A stretch of DNA of 64,000 bases. Source: Tethya wilhelma (taxonomy: Eukaryota; Porifera; Demospongiae; Tethyida; Tethyidae). This document shows, piece after piece, positions 25,101-37,922 of this stretch. The translations under genes were made by a program, and so were the position numbers. The notes beneath the pieces were generated by a model. The model was not told the DNA's origin. It worked only from the letters and a program-made list of their open reading frames with translations, and ran no database searches. Every line of letters starts with the position of its first letter. The stretch's first letter is position 1. The stretch covers positions 14,657,095 through 14,721,094 of the forward strand of contig CAXIPT010000002.1 of the NCBI GenBank assembly GCA_964030475.1, read 5' to 3'.

Positions 25101-28100
25101 GCAAATTGCGTACATCTAAAGTCCATCTGATTTGAGAATGTTGCCAGACTTGAAATAATGAGATTCATGCAATACTTTTCTTATGGGGCAAAATAGCTAA
25201 TGTTTGACTGGTAAGGTGTAGGAAGCTGGAAAAGAAACCAAAGGAACAGGGAGAATGAGCGCTTTCCAATGGTGCTTGAAATTGAAATTGGTTGGATAAT
25301 AGAAAGTTATACAATATTTTTCTACTGGCATTCTCAAACCAGATAAACTTGAGTGTAGTCTCGTACCCAGGCTCTCCTCTTTAATCTTATGTTGCTAACA
25401 ATAGTAAACAGTCAAAGTGGTAGGCCTGGATAGGAAGCTGCACCTAATGCACATGCATAATATTATAATATTATAGATTCAGCTATAAAGTTACTATTGG
25501 AGGTACGTACCCATGCTCACATCCTTGTCAGATTTGATTTGGGTTTATTTCTGTTGTATGTTGTGATTAAACCTTATTTGACAACTTGCCATAATGTACA
25601 TGTACTTAGTTACTTTTTCTTCATGCACCTATGAGGAACAAATTTTCTTTGATTGTAGTTTTTTGTATTGTGGCAGCTATTTGCTGCTTGATAGGCTCTT
25701 GGGTTTACATCAATTTTTGTTGAGCTAGTTTCTTTGGTTTAGGGGTAATTTGTTTTGATGGGCGTTGTTGTATGTACAAACACAGTTGCATGCAAAAACA
25801 TACTTGAAACTATCACTTTAATATCTGAAAAAGTATAGTAATATGTACCACCAACACGTGTAACCATCATTCAGCTCTTACACTGCAATTTTGTAGAATT
25901 CTACTGTCTAGACTAAAAATGCGGTATTGCATTGCTACCATAAGTACAAAATTAACACATGAGAATTTTAACATACTAAAATTTTTTTCTAATGCAAAAA
26001 TATGTAAAAGTATACAGTTATCATAATATGAAATAAGGTATAATCATTTGCTGTAATGTTACAGAATAGTGTGATAGATGAATCGGAGAAAAACAAAACA
26101 ACTCATTGTAGTATTATGGACATAATCATTGTGTGTCACTCCTTATGGGAACTCTTAGTAGTATGATGCATTTTGATGTCAGTATAATATAGTGAACTAG
26201 TGTATCCTTAAAAGTAAAAAAAAATGTTACTCAATGATGATGCCACTATGTGGTATGATTTTAGTCATCTAATGTCATTCATAAGCATTGGCAGCAGTAG
26301 TCAAGCATTGGTAGAATCAGGGTCTTGTAGAGAAAGAGAGTGTGGATTAGTTGGCAGGGTAAGAGTGACGGTACAGAATGCCAAGTTGTTGCTGTTATTT
26401 TGTGGCTGCATATGCATTACAAGTGATTCAGATTACTATTCTGTTTTAAATTTGTTTTGTCATCCCATAAATTATTTTTGAAGTTATTGTGGAAAATAGA
26501 ATCAAAATGTTTGCAACAGAAGATGAGCTATAAAACTGGGTATATACTATAATTATATGATGAAGTTAATTCTGTACTCAGATCATGACAAAATCACAAA
26601 TCAGTCTACTTGTCTTGTCTTCTAAAATATAGATTTGTCCGGTTGTCTTAATTGTAAGTCAATCTAAAAATTTATGGTAGAAATTTGTCTGTTTTTCTTG
26701 TATGTTGTCTTAAACTGTGGTTGCTATTGTTACTTGGCTTAATTACTGTCAATGAGCTGATTCGTGATGGCAAGCTCAGCTTGAAAAGATAACCTTTGCT
26801 AGGGTATGCAAATTATTAGCATATACTTAAGATTCCATCAGACTTTCTGTTTATTCAGCCAGTGATTGTATGGTCATTATAAGCATTTCTGTTATTGATG
26901 AACAATCACTCAAAATTATTATGTACCTACTGCATTGTTTTATTCTAACGATAGTAATTTAATACAAATAGAGGTCAGTTGTCTTCTCTCCCACGTGTAA
27001 CCTCAACTCACATTCCAATTTGATCAAATGTCACGTTCAGTGAATATCCCACTAAAAATTTATTTATTCCCTTGCTCTAATTTGTCATGGGTTTAAAATT
27101 GTGTATACGTAGGAGAGCACTGTCATGTTGTTCTGATGAATAATCTTAACCTTTTAGACTTGAACATTGTTTTGCTAACACATCATACAATAGTTATGAA
27201 AGCATACATACCGATGTAAATTCTGTGAATGAATAAGTGTGCATTTGTCAATCTGTCTATCTCTCCCCCTCCCCATCTTACCTCTCGTTGATAAAATAAC
27301 CCAAACGTAGTTGTACACGACACCATCACTAGAAACTTATGGGTCAATATTATGATACTATTATTATGTCATGTATAAGCTAAGTTAAGTACTTTAACAT
27401 AATGGTATCATTCCAGCTCTATTGTTGCGCTCTTGACTTATAGGTTGTTGTGGTAGAGTTTTATGCTATTTTCAAGAATCATATGATATTCAACAGTTTA
27501 TGTGTACCAATCTTGTGAACATAATGTTATTAGCCTTAGCCTCATGTTGTTAAGTTATCCTATATCTTTCTACTTTTAGCATAATGGACAGCAATAATAT
27601 TTCTCATCTCCCTACAAATGTTTTTGAAGACCTTAAGGAGTTGGAGACAGTGTAAGTAGAGTTCTAAGTGAACAAGTGTGTGAGGACATGTGTTTGTGTG
27701 CTAAATTAATGTCCAGATACTGAGATATGCACACACAGCAATAGAGAGAGATTGAGAGGTATAACCTAGATCAGGATATTTTCACTGCTATAAATTTTCG
27801 CTTGTTTAATTTTTGCCACTTCGACCGATTCAGTAAAGATCGCCATACATTTTAAATTTTCAGGTGTTTAATTTTTGCCACTAGCTCACCTGCGTGGTGA
27901 AAAATTTTTAACAGCGAAAATTTCCCGATCTATGGTATACCACTCACTGATCTGTAAATTAATTCTTCTATATCGTTTTTGTGCTGGTGTATATATCATT
28001 GCACGATATTGTTAATATTTTAATTAACCTTAAGACCACACAGAAGTAGCTACCTACGCTTTAGACAGCAACAATATTTATACTCTTGTCAATAATTATT

Positions 28101-31100
28101 TTTTATTATCAGTGTGAACAGTCTGACCTCAATCTCTTAAAACTATGTTGGGAATGCACTGTCAACCAATTGACAGTAGTTTTGTAAATTAATTCATAAT
28201 CCCATAGAGATGTGTATTGAATGAATAATGTTGTACCAAACTTTGTGAATACTACAACGTTACATACTCTTCTAAAGAGTGTACATGTGTACTGCATGAG
28301 CTAATGGTGCAATTCTCATTCTATAGAAGCTTGGCCAGAAACCAACTCAAGTCGTTGCCAAGTGACTTATTTAAGGCTAATGTCCACCTTACACTTATGT
28401 AAGTTACACTAAAATAGTAGTGGTGTCTCGTCTCTTTAGTGATACTTGTATTTTCAAGGTGAACTATACCCTCAAAATACTGAATCAGACTAAAGTGTAA
28501 AGTATCTTCCTGCTCTGGGGCCATACTAATTTGTGCACCAGCACAGAGAGTGCCTCTTATCTCCCTAATGGAATATCCTCAGGCTATGCAACCTAGTCAG
28601 CTAGTAGTACTACTATTCTATAACACATCAAATACAATTAAGTTTTTAAAAAAATTAACTAACCAGTTAAATTAATGTTAATCAAAAATGGAATAATGTT
28701 CATTAACCCTTGGTCACCTAGGGTTACGATAGTCGTTTTGTCTGTGTGTGCGTGTATATGTTCCAACTATAAATCATGAACGGCAGCTCTAGTCTTCAAA
28801 AGCGGCATATTATGGTAAAATAATCGAGATTATCTAAAAAAAATTAGACAAAGAATTCAAAAAACTTTTGTAGTTCCTGAGATCTGAGGCTTTTCAGCCT
28901 CTCTGAGCACTCTTCGAGGCCACACGCATATGGTTAAAATTTTGGGGGACGAGTATGAGTGGTGAGCCTGAGCAAGCCCCATGACATAGATAGTAGAGTA
29001 GCCTGAGATTCTTACAAAGGTAACATGATTGTGCTATAATGTGAACCCAGTGAATGTTGTATCAATAACTGCTGCAATGATAGCCAACATCAAGGCACAA
29101 AATAATAATCTTTCACTGTACCATTTCATGGATCAAATCGATGATAATGTACAAACACATAAACACAGCAAAGCATAAAATTTTAATATCATACACTAAT
29201 TATGTATAATTCTCATAACACAATGGCACTGGCACTAAGTACTCAGAATTTTATGTGCATATTATGCACCAAGGGTTATGCACTAAGGGTTATGCACCTC
29301 GGTGCCTTCATTTTCTACCTGTGATTGCCACACATTTAGACTTGCAAAGGTAATCCAGAAATTAGAGATAGCACAGTATGTATTCAATTGGGTTGGTTTG
29401 TATACCAACACTTGAAGAATGCCACAGGTATAGCAGCTGGAAACTGAAAAGATTGAGTAACATTTGTTAATGCTAATGTTTAACTGGACACAGCCCACTG
29501 ACAAAAGCACTTTACTACCATCTATACTGTAGTAGCATATGTTGTGCCCATACAGAATCATGATACAAGTTATTTGTGGATATTACTCGTCAAACTTTTT
29601 TGCATTTTAAGTTTCTCACGTGAGCAGTCAGTGAACTATATATATATCATTAATAAAAATTTCATGGATGATTTGTGAAATCTGCAAACTGTCCCATTAT
29701 GAAGCATTGGGTAGGTGATTCAGCTTTTTTAATTAATACAATAATTATTTATACAGTATGTAGTTAACTGGGAAATGTTTTTTATGAATCAGCTTATCTC
29801 AAATTTGCAGGTAGAATCTTCAAAAGCACTGTAGTTGAGATCTGAGGCTTTCTGCTTCTCTGACCACTAAGCTTTGAGACTATACCCATTGATCACACCC
29901 AAATCATGAACGTGTGTATGTACGTATCTTACGTGAAATGGTGGCTGGAGAACATTAACTTTAAATGTAGTGAGCCCGGCATACAACATACAGCTCTAGT
30001 TAATATGCAAGCGTGCTATAGCTACACCGTTATAGTGCTACAGCAATACCCTAAAGTACAAGACCAAAAGATAGTGCCAGTATTTATTAATAATCCACAA
30101 CAGTGAAGAATTTCCATATTATTTGTTGAGGAATAGTATATGTATGGTGTGATGAGTTTTGTGAAAATGTGTCATCTATACTTAGTGACTTAATTTTATC
30201 AATTTCAGCAATTTACAAGGAAACCTTTTACAGACAATAGAGCCATATGTTTTTTCTAGTTTGGAGGAACTCACATCACTGTAAGTTGTTGATATTGTAC
30301 TGCATGTGTACATACAATAGATCTTCTAAAAATATTTGGCACCCAAAAATTAAATACGTTTGAGGTTTGCCGAATTTTTAAAGATTATTCGTCTGCATGT
30401 GCCGTGCACATGCTCAATTGCATAATTACTAGTTAGATGGAAACATCGTTGGGCGAGCCTGAGCGAAGGATCTTCATTTACAAGACCATGCTATTAGTAG
30501 ATAAATGCATGATTATCTACTCCTGTTATAATAGCAAATCTATTATCTATGGGCAAACTTATTGAAATGATTCTGAGTGCTCAAGGACAAGGTTACAAGC
30601 AGGCTGGTCTGCCAATCTGGCTATCACAGTGACTGTGTAGGTGTCCGTTCAGCTGGGAACGAGACTGTGTTTGTAAAGAAATGAGCAGCTAGCTAGGCTG
30701 AGCAAACTGTAAGTGGCAGTGCTGTCAGTCTAAAAGCATACTATGCAGCAATTTGAACGATCTGTAAGTGTGCGTGAGCTCTTGATCTTGCTCTTTGTTT
30801 TCCGGTTTTGCGTGCACGCGTGTAAATAGAAATACTGTAAGTCTGAAGCCCAGATATTTAAATTTTTTGGCTTTCGTGTTATTCGAGCAGCCTAGCTATT
30901 TCTGGTTTGGTCAACGTCGTGCATGCATTACACTTCCTCAATGTTTCACCGTTCCACTGGGGCTCACTCAGGCTTGCCCCAATAATACTCTATACGCATG
31001 ACAACCTTTGCCAAAAATTAGGGACAAATTTAAACAATTTGGTATAGGGTGCCGAATTTTTAGAAGATCTACAGTACACTGTATAGTAATGCACTTATTC

Positions 31101-33651
31101 GTATGCAGGGGTGTATTTAGGGAAGTGGGGGTGGGACTAGGGCCATTTGGAGACTTTTGTACACACATAAAGTCATGTGACCGAAATAGGCACTGTCTCT
31201 CCTTCTCTAAATCCTAGATATGCTTCTTGACATTATGTTTAAGTAAATGAATGAAATACTTGTCGTTATGTTCAGTAATCTTGAAGGCAACTTGCTCAAT
31301 GAAGATGTGTTTAGTGCATTTGGTGATTGTAAACTACTCTCAACATTGTAAGTAAATATTCACGAAGTACTGTGACCCTAAGCAAGTACTGCACATAAAT
31401 TTTATTATAGACGATTAAGTGGAAATATGCTCCAACGACTCCCTGCAGGAATCAATCTTCCATCTCTAAAATCACTGTAAGCACCCTATATCTACCCAGT
31501 CTTTACATTACCCTCATCCTTGTGTGTTTTCCATACACTCTTGTTTCCATGTATAGTTCTCTCCAGGGAAACAACATAACCCAGCTTCCTTCTCCATTGA
31601 CTGAAAACTGTTCCTTACTTGAAACACTGTATGTTCTTTTCACTAACTGTAGTTGCTATTGACATGTGAAGTAAATAAATTTACAGCTCATTCTAATGTT
31701 CTGGTAGTATTTTAAGTCAGAACAGTTTGCAGCACATCTCAAGGGATATTTTTGGAAAATGCAGGAAGCTTATAAAACTGTGAGTATTATTGAGTACTAC
31801 CCAAGTAGTTAACTCCATTTCTTCTACATACAAATATAATTATGCGTATAATTCTTTGCTTTTCTACATGTTTATATCAGTGAGTTTAGTGACAATGAGT
31901 TGACTTCTTTGGGATCTGAATTGTTTGTGAATATGTCACTCTTAAAGAGTCTGTAAGTTGAAAAGAATTGTAATGAAGCCATACTTAGGATATATCAGTG
32001 CATGATATAACTTGTGTGGATTGAGATTGAGTTACAGCAGCTAGTTTAGCTAGCAATGGCCAAGAGTTAATTTTTGCATGAAAGAAATTCCTAGACTCTG
32101 TACCATATAACCAGAATTAAAATTGATGGTCATTGTTCGGTTGGCAGAAATAATACTTGTGAATTCACATTAATTTTGATATAGTTTGTGCATAATATGA
32201 ATGTACTACGTAAAAAGCAATGATTATAATCCACAAGAACTAAATATGATTTAAATCCAAAACTTTTCTAGGTACCTCCACAAGAATCGTATTCATGAGA
32301 TATTCCCTGGTGTCTTCACTGGGCTGACATCAATGCAGACAGTGTAAGCAGGTCATTGCCCCATTCTATATTGTTTTAATCTGATTTTGATCTTTTGTTT
32401 AGATACTTATGCAATAATAATCTTCAGCAGTTACTTCCTGGAGTTTTTGAAAGCCTTCCTTCACTTAAAACGATGTAGGTAGATGTGCTACTGACTAAAG
32501 ACTGTTCATTTACATTGTGTGTATGCTACAATGTTTAGCCATCTTGAGTGGAACAATATTACAGTTTTAGTTAAAAACAGTTTTGTGAACCTCTCTAGTT
32601 TGGACACAATGTAAGTAGAAACTCAAATTATAAATTATAATCTGCTTCCCTACTAACCATATACTGTAATAATATTATTGTTTATTCTCTTAGTTATTTG
32701 CAGCAGAATCGAATATCTCATATTGAACCTGATGCCTTTTCAGGCCTCCCAAACCTCAAGTATCTGTAAGTTTATTACAGCTATAACCACAACATTGTAG
32801 TTAAATGATTGCATCCTTTAGTGTCCTCTCCAAGAATGAACTGACATCACTGATGCCAGGAGTGCTTACCTCCTTACCTTCACTGAGAACAATGTGAGCC
32901 ATCTGTGATAATTACACCTATGGACTACATGCACAGGATTGAACTCGATCACACCTACCCAGTGTGTCAGTTTAAAAATTTTTTGAGAGAGCCCAGAAAA
33001 ATCTTTGTAAATAGTTTGTGTGACAAGTGGCAAAAATAGTCACCAGGTCAAATATACGGAGCATGTGCATGTGTAAAAGTTGATGTTGGCCAGTTAACTG
33101 AAGCTCGAAAGGAGCTTAGCAGATTTATAGAATACTGTTACCTGCACGAAAGATGAAGAGCTAGAATGGATCTCAACATGATGATAATAATATTATTACT
33201 TCCAGCTGTTACTGAGTCACTATCTGCAAAAAATTTCCTTACCAATTTTCTATTCAAAATGAAACGTTAAAATTTTTCCCCTTGAAAAGTTCCCACTATA
33301 CGTTACGTTTGCATGGAAAAGACTTTTTGTAGCATTGTTGTTTGAACAGTTGATTCTAAAGTACAGAGAAGGAATTGTTTTTGATTCTACAATCTTCTTG
33401 GGCGATTGTTTTTCTAGATTGGCACTTCTAGATAGTTCCATCTTAAGTAATTCTGCCTAAGAATTTATGAAAATATCAGTGCCATTAAGCTTTTATGGTG
33501 GTTTGTTGTACTCCTAATAACTGAAACCATTTATTATAGGAACGTTTATTGAAAAATTAATAGATAATCCAATGTAGTCCACTTAATTATAGCCTATTAA
33601 GCCTATTGATCTGAAGATATGCTGTGACTAGTGGATACACACACACACACG

Positions 33652-33694
<43 letters not shown>

Positions 33695-36184
33695 ACACAC
33701 ACACACACACATACACACACACAGAGAGAGAGAGAGAAATAACATTGTAACTCTGTACACATTAATTTTATGCAAAGTTTTTTATTATGATTTTAGTGTA
33801 TGCATGTATTTAAGCATTGCATTCTCTTTGCACACACACACCTGCAGTCTGATGGATCCACTGGTGTGTACCTGTGGACTGCTTCATTTATCTTCATGGG
33901 TACGTAGACATCATGTTAGGGGAATCACATGCAAGAATATTGATGGACATATTATTAGCATTTTAAAACTGGAGGACCTATGTCATGCTCACGGTACAGC
34001 TCTTCTTGAGTGGTATTATCAATGATATAATTATTGTTGTACCCACTGTAGGTGCACTTAACCGAACAAATTATGGTCAATCTAGACCTTCGAAAGAGAA
34101 TTACCAAGTAACTTTTGTAGTAGCAAAATCTAGGAGCCCTTTCATTATAAGTAATCTTTTCTTCTAAATTCCAGAAATCACCCAAGGGCCCTCCACTTAG
34201 TGCAACATCCCCAGACACCTTGTTTCATAAACTTAACGAAATTCATAGATCCACTACAAAATTTCAAACTAAGGTACAGATGTGTGGATGTATGGTTTAA
34301 TTGCTGCATGTTATTGCTTATGTGAATGTTTCCCCAGAAGTTTTAGCTGTGAGGAAAAGAATATAGCTGTAATTAAAGTGTCTTTGTGAAGCTTGTTGTC
34401 AGATGTACCCTATTCAATGCCTCTGCAATCATTATACTTTTAAATTTTGATTTTGGTGGTTCTGTAATTATAAAATTAATAGTCAATAAGATATTCCTCA
34501 GGGCAAAATAAAAATCCTGCTAGCCAGAAGCAATACTCTTTGAGGTTGTTGATTAATTATAATCTACCAAGATTACAGTTGATAGTCATGCATTTTGTCT
34601 GTCTGCCTAAGTGTACTACGACGTATACTTCAGTGACAAAATCAAAGGTATTATAGTTCATAAATGAACCTGTCTTCAAATTTGATATGTAGAATCTTGT
34701 AGAATAATCTATTTTGATAGTAGCTAGTTGCTAATTTAGTTCGAGGCTTTAATTGTGCTTCTCTATCAGAGCATCTATTAGCATTGAAACTGCACCCATA
34801 CGTTGACTGTATAATCAATGTGTATTATTAAGAGCGCCATGCATATGCTGGTTTACAAAATGTTTGACATGTTGGGTTACATAATTAATAATGTTTTATA
34901 TTGGTGATGTAATGCTATTCTAAAAGTTTCCAAATTAGTCTGTATTGACACAAAATTATTTATGTGACAGAAAATATTAGTTTACCTTGCATGACTTGCA
35001 AGCAAGTTTCTTTTCTGTTCCAGCCAATTAATTGAGGCTCTGTTTAAATATGGAGATAATACATCTCACTGTGTAAACCAAGCCGGTCAGCTTGGACTAA
35101 ACATGAATGTCAGTTTGGATCAGTTCCTATCTGTGCAGGTTGTGTCATGGACTCAGAGTCCTAGCATGGTCCCATGCTAGCTTCCAGTCACAATCCAACT
35201 GTCAGATATAAATATATATAGTGGTCCAGTGTTTACTGAGATCCATGTTGACCTGCTTTGCACTAAATTTGTTAGTCCTAACTGATTGTCTTTGTATGAG
35301 CTGGAGACACTGACTCAGTATAGGTCATGCAGCTAACACTGACTATAATTATTGTAGAATTCTAAAGTGAAATGAGCATTACTGTTTCATTACTCTTGCT
35401 TACATGTACTAGAAAACTGTGAGGAGAGTGAATGTACCTAAAGGACCACCACTTCACATTCCATCTCCAGACAAATCATTCAGCACTAGAATGGATAGAT
35501 ATCAACAAGCAGTCTCACAACTTCAATTTCGGGTATGTCTGTTAGAAATAATTTGTAGATGTGCATGAAATTTACAAAGCATAATTATGCATGTGGGAAC
35601 CAAATTCTGGTCAGAAATTTGTCAGTTGAGCTGTCCAATCACATTCTTCATACAGATTTTAGAATATTAATTTATTGAGCTCTAATAAAATGAAGGGCAC
35701 CAAACGTGCTTATAACCCTTGGTGCTATCACAGTATGGATGCAACACAAATAATTTGCAAGCTCACAAATGACACTGTTAAGAACTAAGAATATTTTGAG
35801 TATCTACATTTACAGCAAAGATATACTTGTACCAGCACTACTAGTTGGCAAATTAATATGATACTAGACCACAAGAAGTCTCTGCATGGAAGCAGGAGGT
35901 ACTGAGCTTTATCAGTTAACTGTGACCAAATCAGTTCCTGTCAATTGTGGAAACGTTCATCATTCAGTCAATTTTAAGTAAGGCACACTAACAAATAGGC
36001 ATAATCAGCAGGTGTGGCCTTGAAGCTCAGTGCTCAGAGACTTTGAAAAGCTTCATATCTCAGGAACTTCAGGTTCTTGTTGAATGCTACATGAGATGAT
36101 CTCGATTATTTATGCCGCTTTTGAAGACTGGAGCTGCCGTTCTTGAGATACAGTTGGAAAAAACATACATACATACATAGATAT

Positions 36185-36218
<34 letters not shown>

Positions 36219-37295
36219 TTTACAAAATGACTACCATAACCCTAGGTGTGCATGCATACCAAGGGTTAATTAATGCGATCTCTTGATGCTACAGCCAGAC
36301 ATACTGATACATAATACTACACTAAGTGCAGGGAAAATGCCTCGTGCAGATTTATGTGCATTCAAAGCAGTGTTGTTAGCAGCTAAGATACATAGCTAGA
36401 ATCAATCTGATTGTTTAAGACTAACTTCAAAACTTCTTCAAAGTTGAAACTTCTCATTAGCAGTTCTTATTATCTACTTATGAACTTGGATGTGTTTGAG
36501 TTAAAAGTAAAAGTAACTCAACAGTCAGTTACACTTGTATAATTGTATTATAGGTATCGAAACTGGAGAGCTTGATGTCAACACAGTCATATTCTTGTCA
36601 AAGAACTGTTTGCATTCACCAAGGTGTGCGATTATTAGCAGGAGATGAATGGAAAGAAGGCAATGAGATATGTTATTGCTTGCACGTAAGCTTCATTTTT
36701 GTTCTTGTGTTAGATACTTTGCCCCAACATGAACCACTCTTAGGCCAACATGAACCACTCTTAGGCCAACATGAACCACTCTTAGGCCAACTTGGGAGCT
36801 TTTAAGCGTTGATAGAATGCATGCCTTTTGATTTTTAGGCCCAGTTAGATAGTAGGTTTTTACTGAGATGATCTTTGCCCAGATGCCCAGACTTGCAACA
36901 ATCGTGTGATCGTGAAGCGTAGCAAGGATTGCACTTAGTGTACCCCTAGTTAAATAATTTTATATATATATATATAATTATATTGGTGATTTTAAATTCA
37001 GCCATTCTGTCCTGCATGATTATTATGCTCACACGGGCGTATAAAAACTGCATGTTAGGTGGTGTGAAGAATAAATAACCAATTAGCAAAATTTAGCCAT
37101 TTTATGGATCAAGATCTATCTGTGAAAGTTTCAGACATTAAATTTTGTCAGATTATATTTATACATCCCTGTACTTATTCATGACATTGCATTAAATAAA
37201 TCCCAGTTTATAATAACCTTGTTAAATTGATTCTATTGATACAGGATGGAGTGATTAGTTGTAAGACCAGAACTGATGTTATGACTAAAAATTAG
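22177..37295 (+). CDS. Secreted leucine-rich-repeat protein with C-terminal VWC-like module
   Basis: Exon 22177-22391: hydrophobic leader (VWFCLLCMILAP) and LRRNT cysteines (CPEECTCS…IIDCSS). Then 15 LRR exons, nearly all exactly 72 bp and all phase 2: 22554, 22690, 27580, 28327, 30209, 31276, 31411 (66 bp), 31557, 31708, 31881, 32272, 32403, 32539, 32694, 32822 (starts). LRRCT exon 33848-33993 (CTCGLL…ITCKN…LEDLC). Then 34052-34107, 34175-34273, about 35037-35138, 35413-35532, 36554-36685, 37245-37295. The last two give CQRTVCIHQG…GDEWKEGNEICYC…DGVISC, a short VWC-like module, then TAG. No membrane segment is seen, so secretion is inferred. The acceptor at 35037 is chosen for phase; 35023 looks stronger but shifts frame. 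Starts at 22177 or 22198. A 27-bp in-phase mini-exon at 23377-23403 is optional. Confidence 0.85.
22762..27579. other. 4.8-kb intron of the LRR gene
   Basis: No gene recognised. It holds one TACCRTA element (23007-23220) and a possible 27-bp exon (23377-23403, reading CKTNNFAP) bounded by TTAG and GTAAGT. The remainder is AT-rich with no clear repeat or open frame; the 85-codon frame at 26224 has no splice or family support. Confidence 0.5.
23007..23220. mobile_element. TACCRTA-ended palindromic MITE (214 bp)
   Basis: Starts TACCGTATAACCAGAAATAT and ends AATATTCCGGGTATACGGTA, with TTGACGGTTTGACGG inside; GTCAATATT subtype. Confidence 0.8.
27762..27937. mobile_element. TACCRTA-type MITE, GATCTATGGTA subtype
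   Basis: Right end AAATTTCCCGATCTATGGTA; the left end (AACCTAGATCAGG) is degraded. Inner TTCGCTTGTTTAATTTTTGC is shared with 4336-4465. Confidence 0.65.
28113..28140 (+). pseudogene. Possible decayed LRR exon
   Basis: After an acceptor-like TTATTATCAG, phase-2 reading gives VNSLTSIS and then a stop. That matches the N-x-L-x-S-I core of the neighbouring repeats. No donor follows at the expected 72 bp. Weak: a short chance match is possible. Confidence 0.25.
28705..28935. repeat. Dispersed repeat family B, copy 2 (inverted)
   Basis: Contains AACGGCAGCTCT, CAAAAGCGGCATA, AATCGAGATTATCT, TTCCTGAGATCTGAGGC and AACCCTTGG, reverse-complement to 36020-36270. Partial relatives lie at about 29815-29905 and 34600-34800. 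Confidence 0.55.
30319..31070. mobile_element. Element with inverted termini in an LRR intron (about 750 bp)
   Basis: Left AGATCTTCTAAAAAT…TTGGCACCC and right GGGTGCCGAATTTTTAGAAG form inverted termini of about 30 bp. Between them is unique-looking sequence; open frames at 30795-31217 cross its right end and are not supported as genes. Confidence 0.55.
33636..33722. repeat. (CA)n microsatellite followed by (GA)n
   Basis: CA repeats with CG and TA interruptions, then GAGAGAGA, just upstream of the LRRCT exon. Open frames through it are repeat translations. Confidence 0.95.
36020..36270. repeat. Dispersed repeat family B, copy 3, with internal (CA)n
   Basis: Contains CATATCTCAGGAACTTC, GGAGCTGCCGTTCTTGAGAT, a CA run at about 36186-36218 and ACAAAATGACTACCATAACC, matching 14485-14745 in the same order. 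Confidence 0.6.
36305..36430. repeat. Dispersed repeat, second copy of 3870-4025
   Basis: Ordered shared blocks: TACACTAAGTGCAGGGAAAA, TGCCTCGTGCAGAT, GCAGCTAAGATA, AATCTGATTG. In an LRR intron. Confidence 0.5.
36722..36795. repeat. 21-bp minisatellite, about 3.5 copies
   Basis: Unit CAACATGAACCACTCTTAGGC repeated head to tail in the final intron of the LRR gene. The apparent coding frame HEPLLGQ lies past the GTAAGC donor. Confidence 0.9.
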
Positions 37296-37922
37296 TGAAG
37301 AAATTTTTGCAATCATAATCAATTTTGTACTTGTCATTCATAATTAACGTGCAAACTTCAGTACAAATTTACATGACATTGCGCATTTAACCGAAACCAC
37401 GAACTGCAGGTGGCAATGCATCAACATCTAATGCCCATGACAATCATTCTGAAAGTGAGCCCGAGGACACTCTTGAATTGTGGGATGGCTATTTCTGGAT
37501 CTGAAAATGACTCTGATTAACAGATTTGGATTAAGATCATAATCTTATGTCAAGTGTATTTCTGTACATATAGTATCTGTTTATATATTGTCCATGAAAA
37601 TGAATGACCAACCATGTAGCTGTATTGACCAATCAAATATACTTTTGCTAGGACATTTGACCATACAAACCTAAAAGCTTATTTTGACCTCTGTAACGTG
37701 ATCAATATTTTGCATTATTTAGGCAAGATGTTGTCAGATATGTAATAATTAAGCTTTATAAGTTGACAAGTCAAAAAAGTTGCAATCTAAATAATTATGA
37801 CATTGACAACTGATATAATAATAATTATCATAAAATCATTGTCTCGGCTAGAATAATATATTAGTACTAAACTGTACAAGTCATGGATCAGTGATGTAAA
37901 CAAAACTTAATTAAGTGCAATA
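37296..37922. other. Spacer between convergent LRR and TMEM86 genes
   Basis: Mostly non-coding. One oddity is 37410-37504: after an AG acceptor it reads GNASTSNAHDNHSESEPED and on to LELWDGYFWI-stop, which looks protein-like but belongs to no gene I can define. No polyadenylation signal was confidently placed. Confidence 0.4.

Noticed and set aside
26224..26481. 85-codon frame in the large LRR intron
   Set aside because: No splice signals in phase and no recognisable family.
33624..34167. 133-codon frame starting with His-Thr repeats
   Set aside because: The start is CA-repeat translation; only the LRRCT part from 33848 is real.
36572..36805. HEPLLGQ tandem-repeat protein
   Set aside because: The repeats lie beyond a good GTAAGC donor in an intron; only 36554-36685 is coding.
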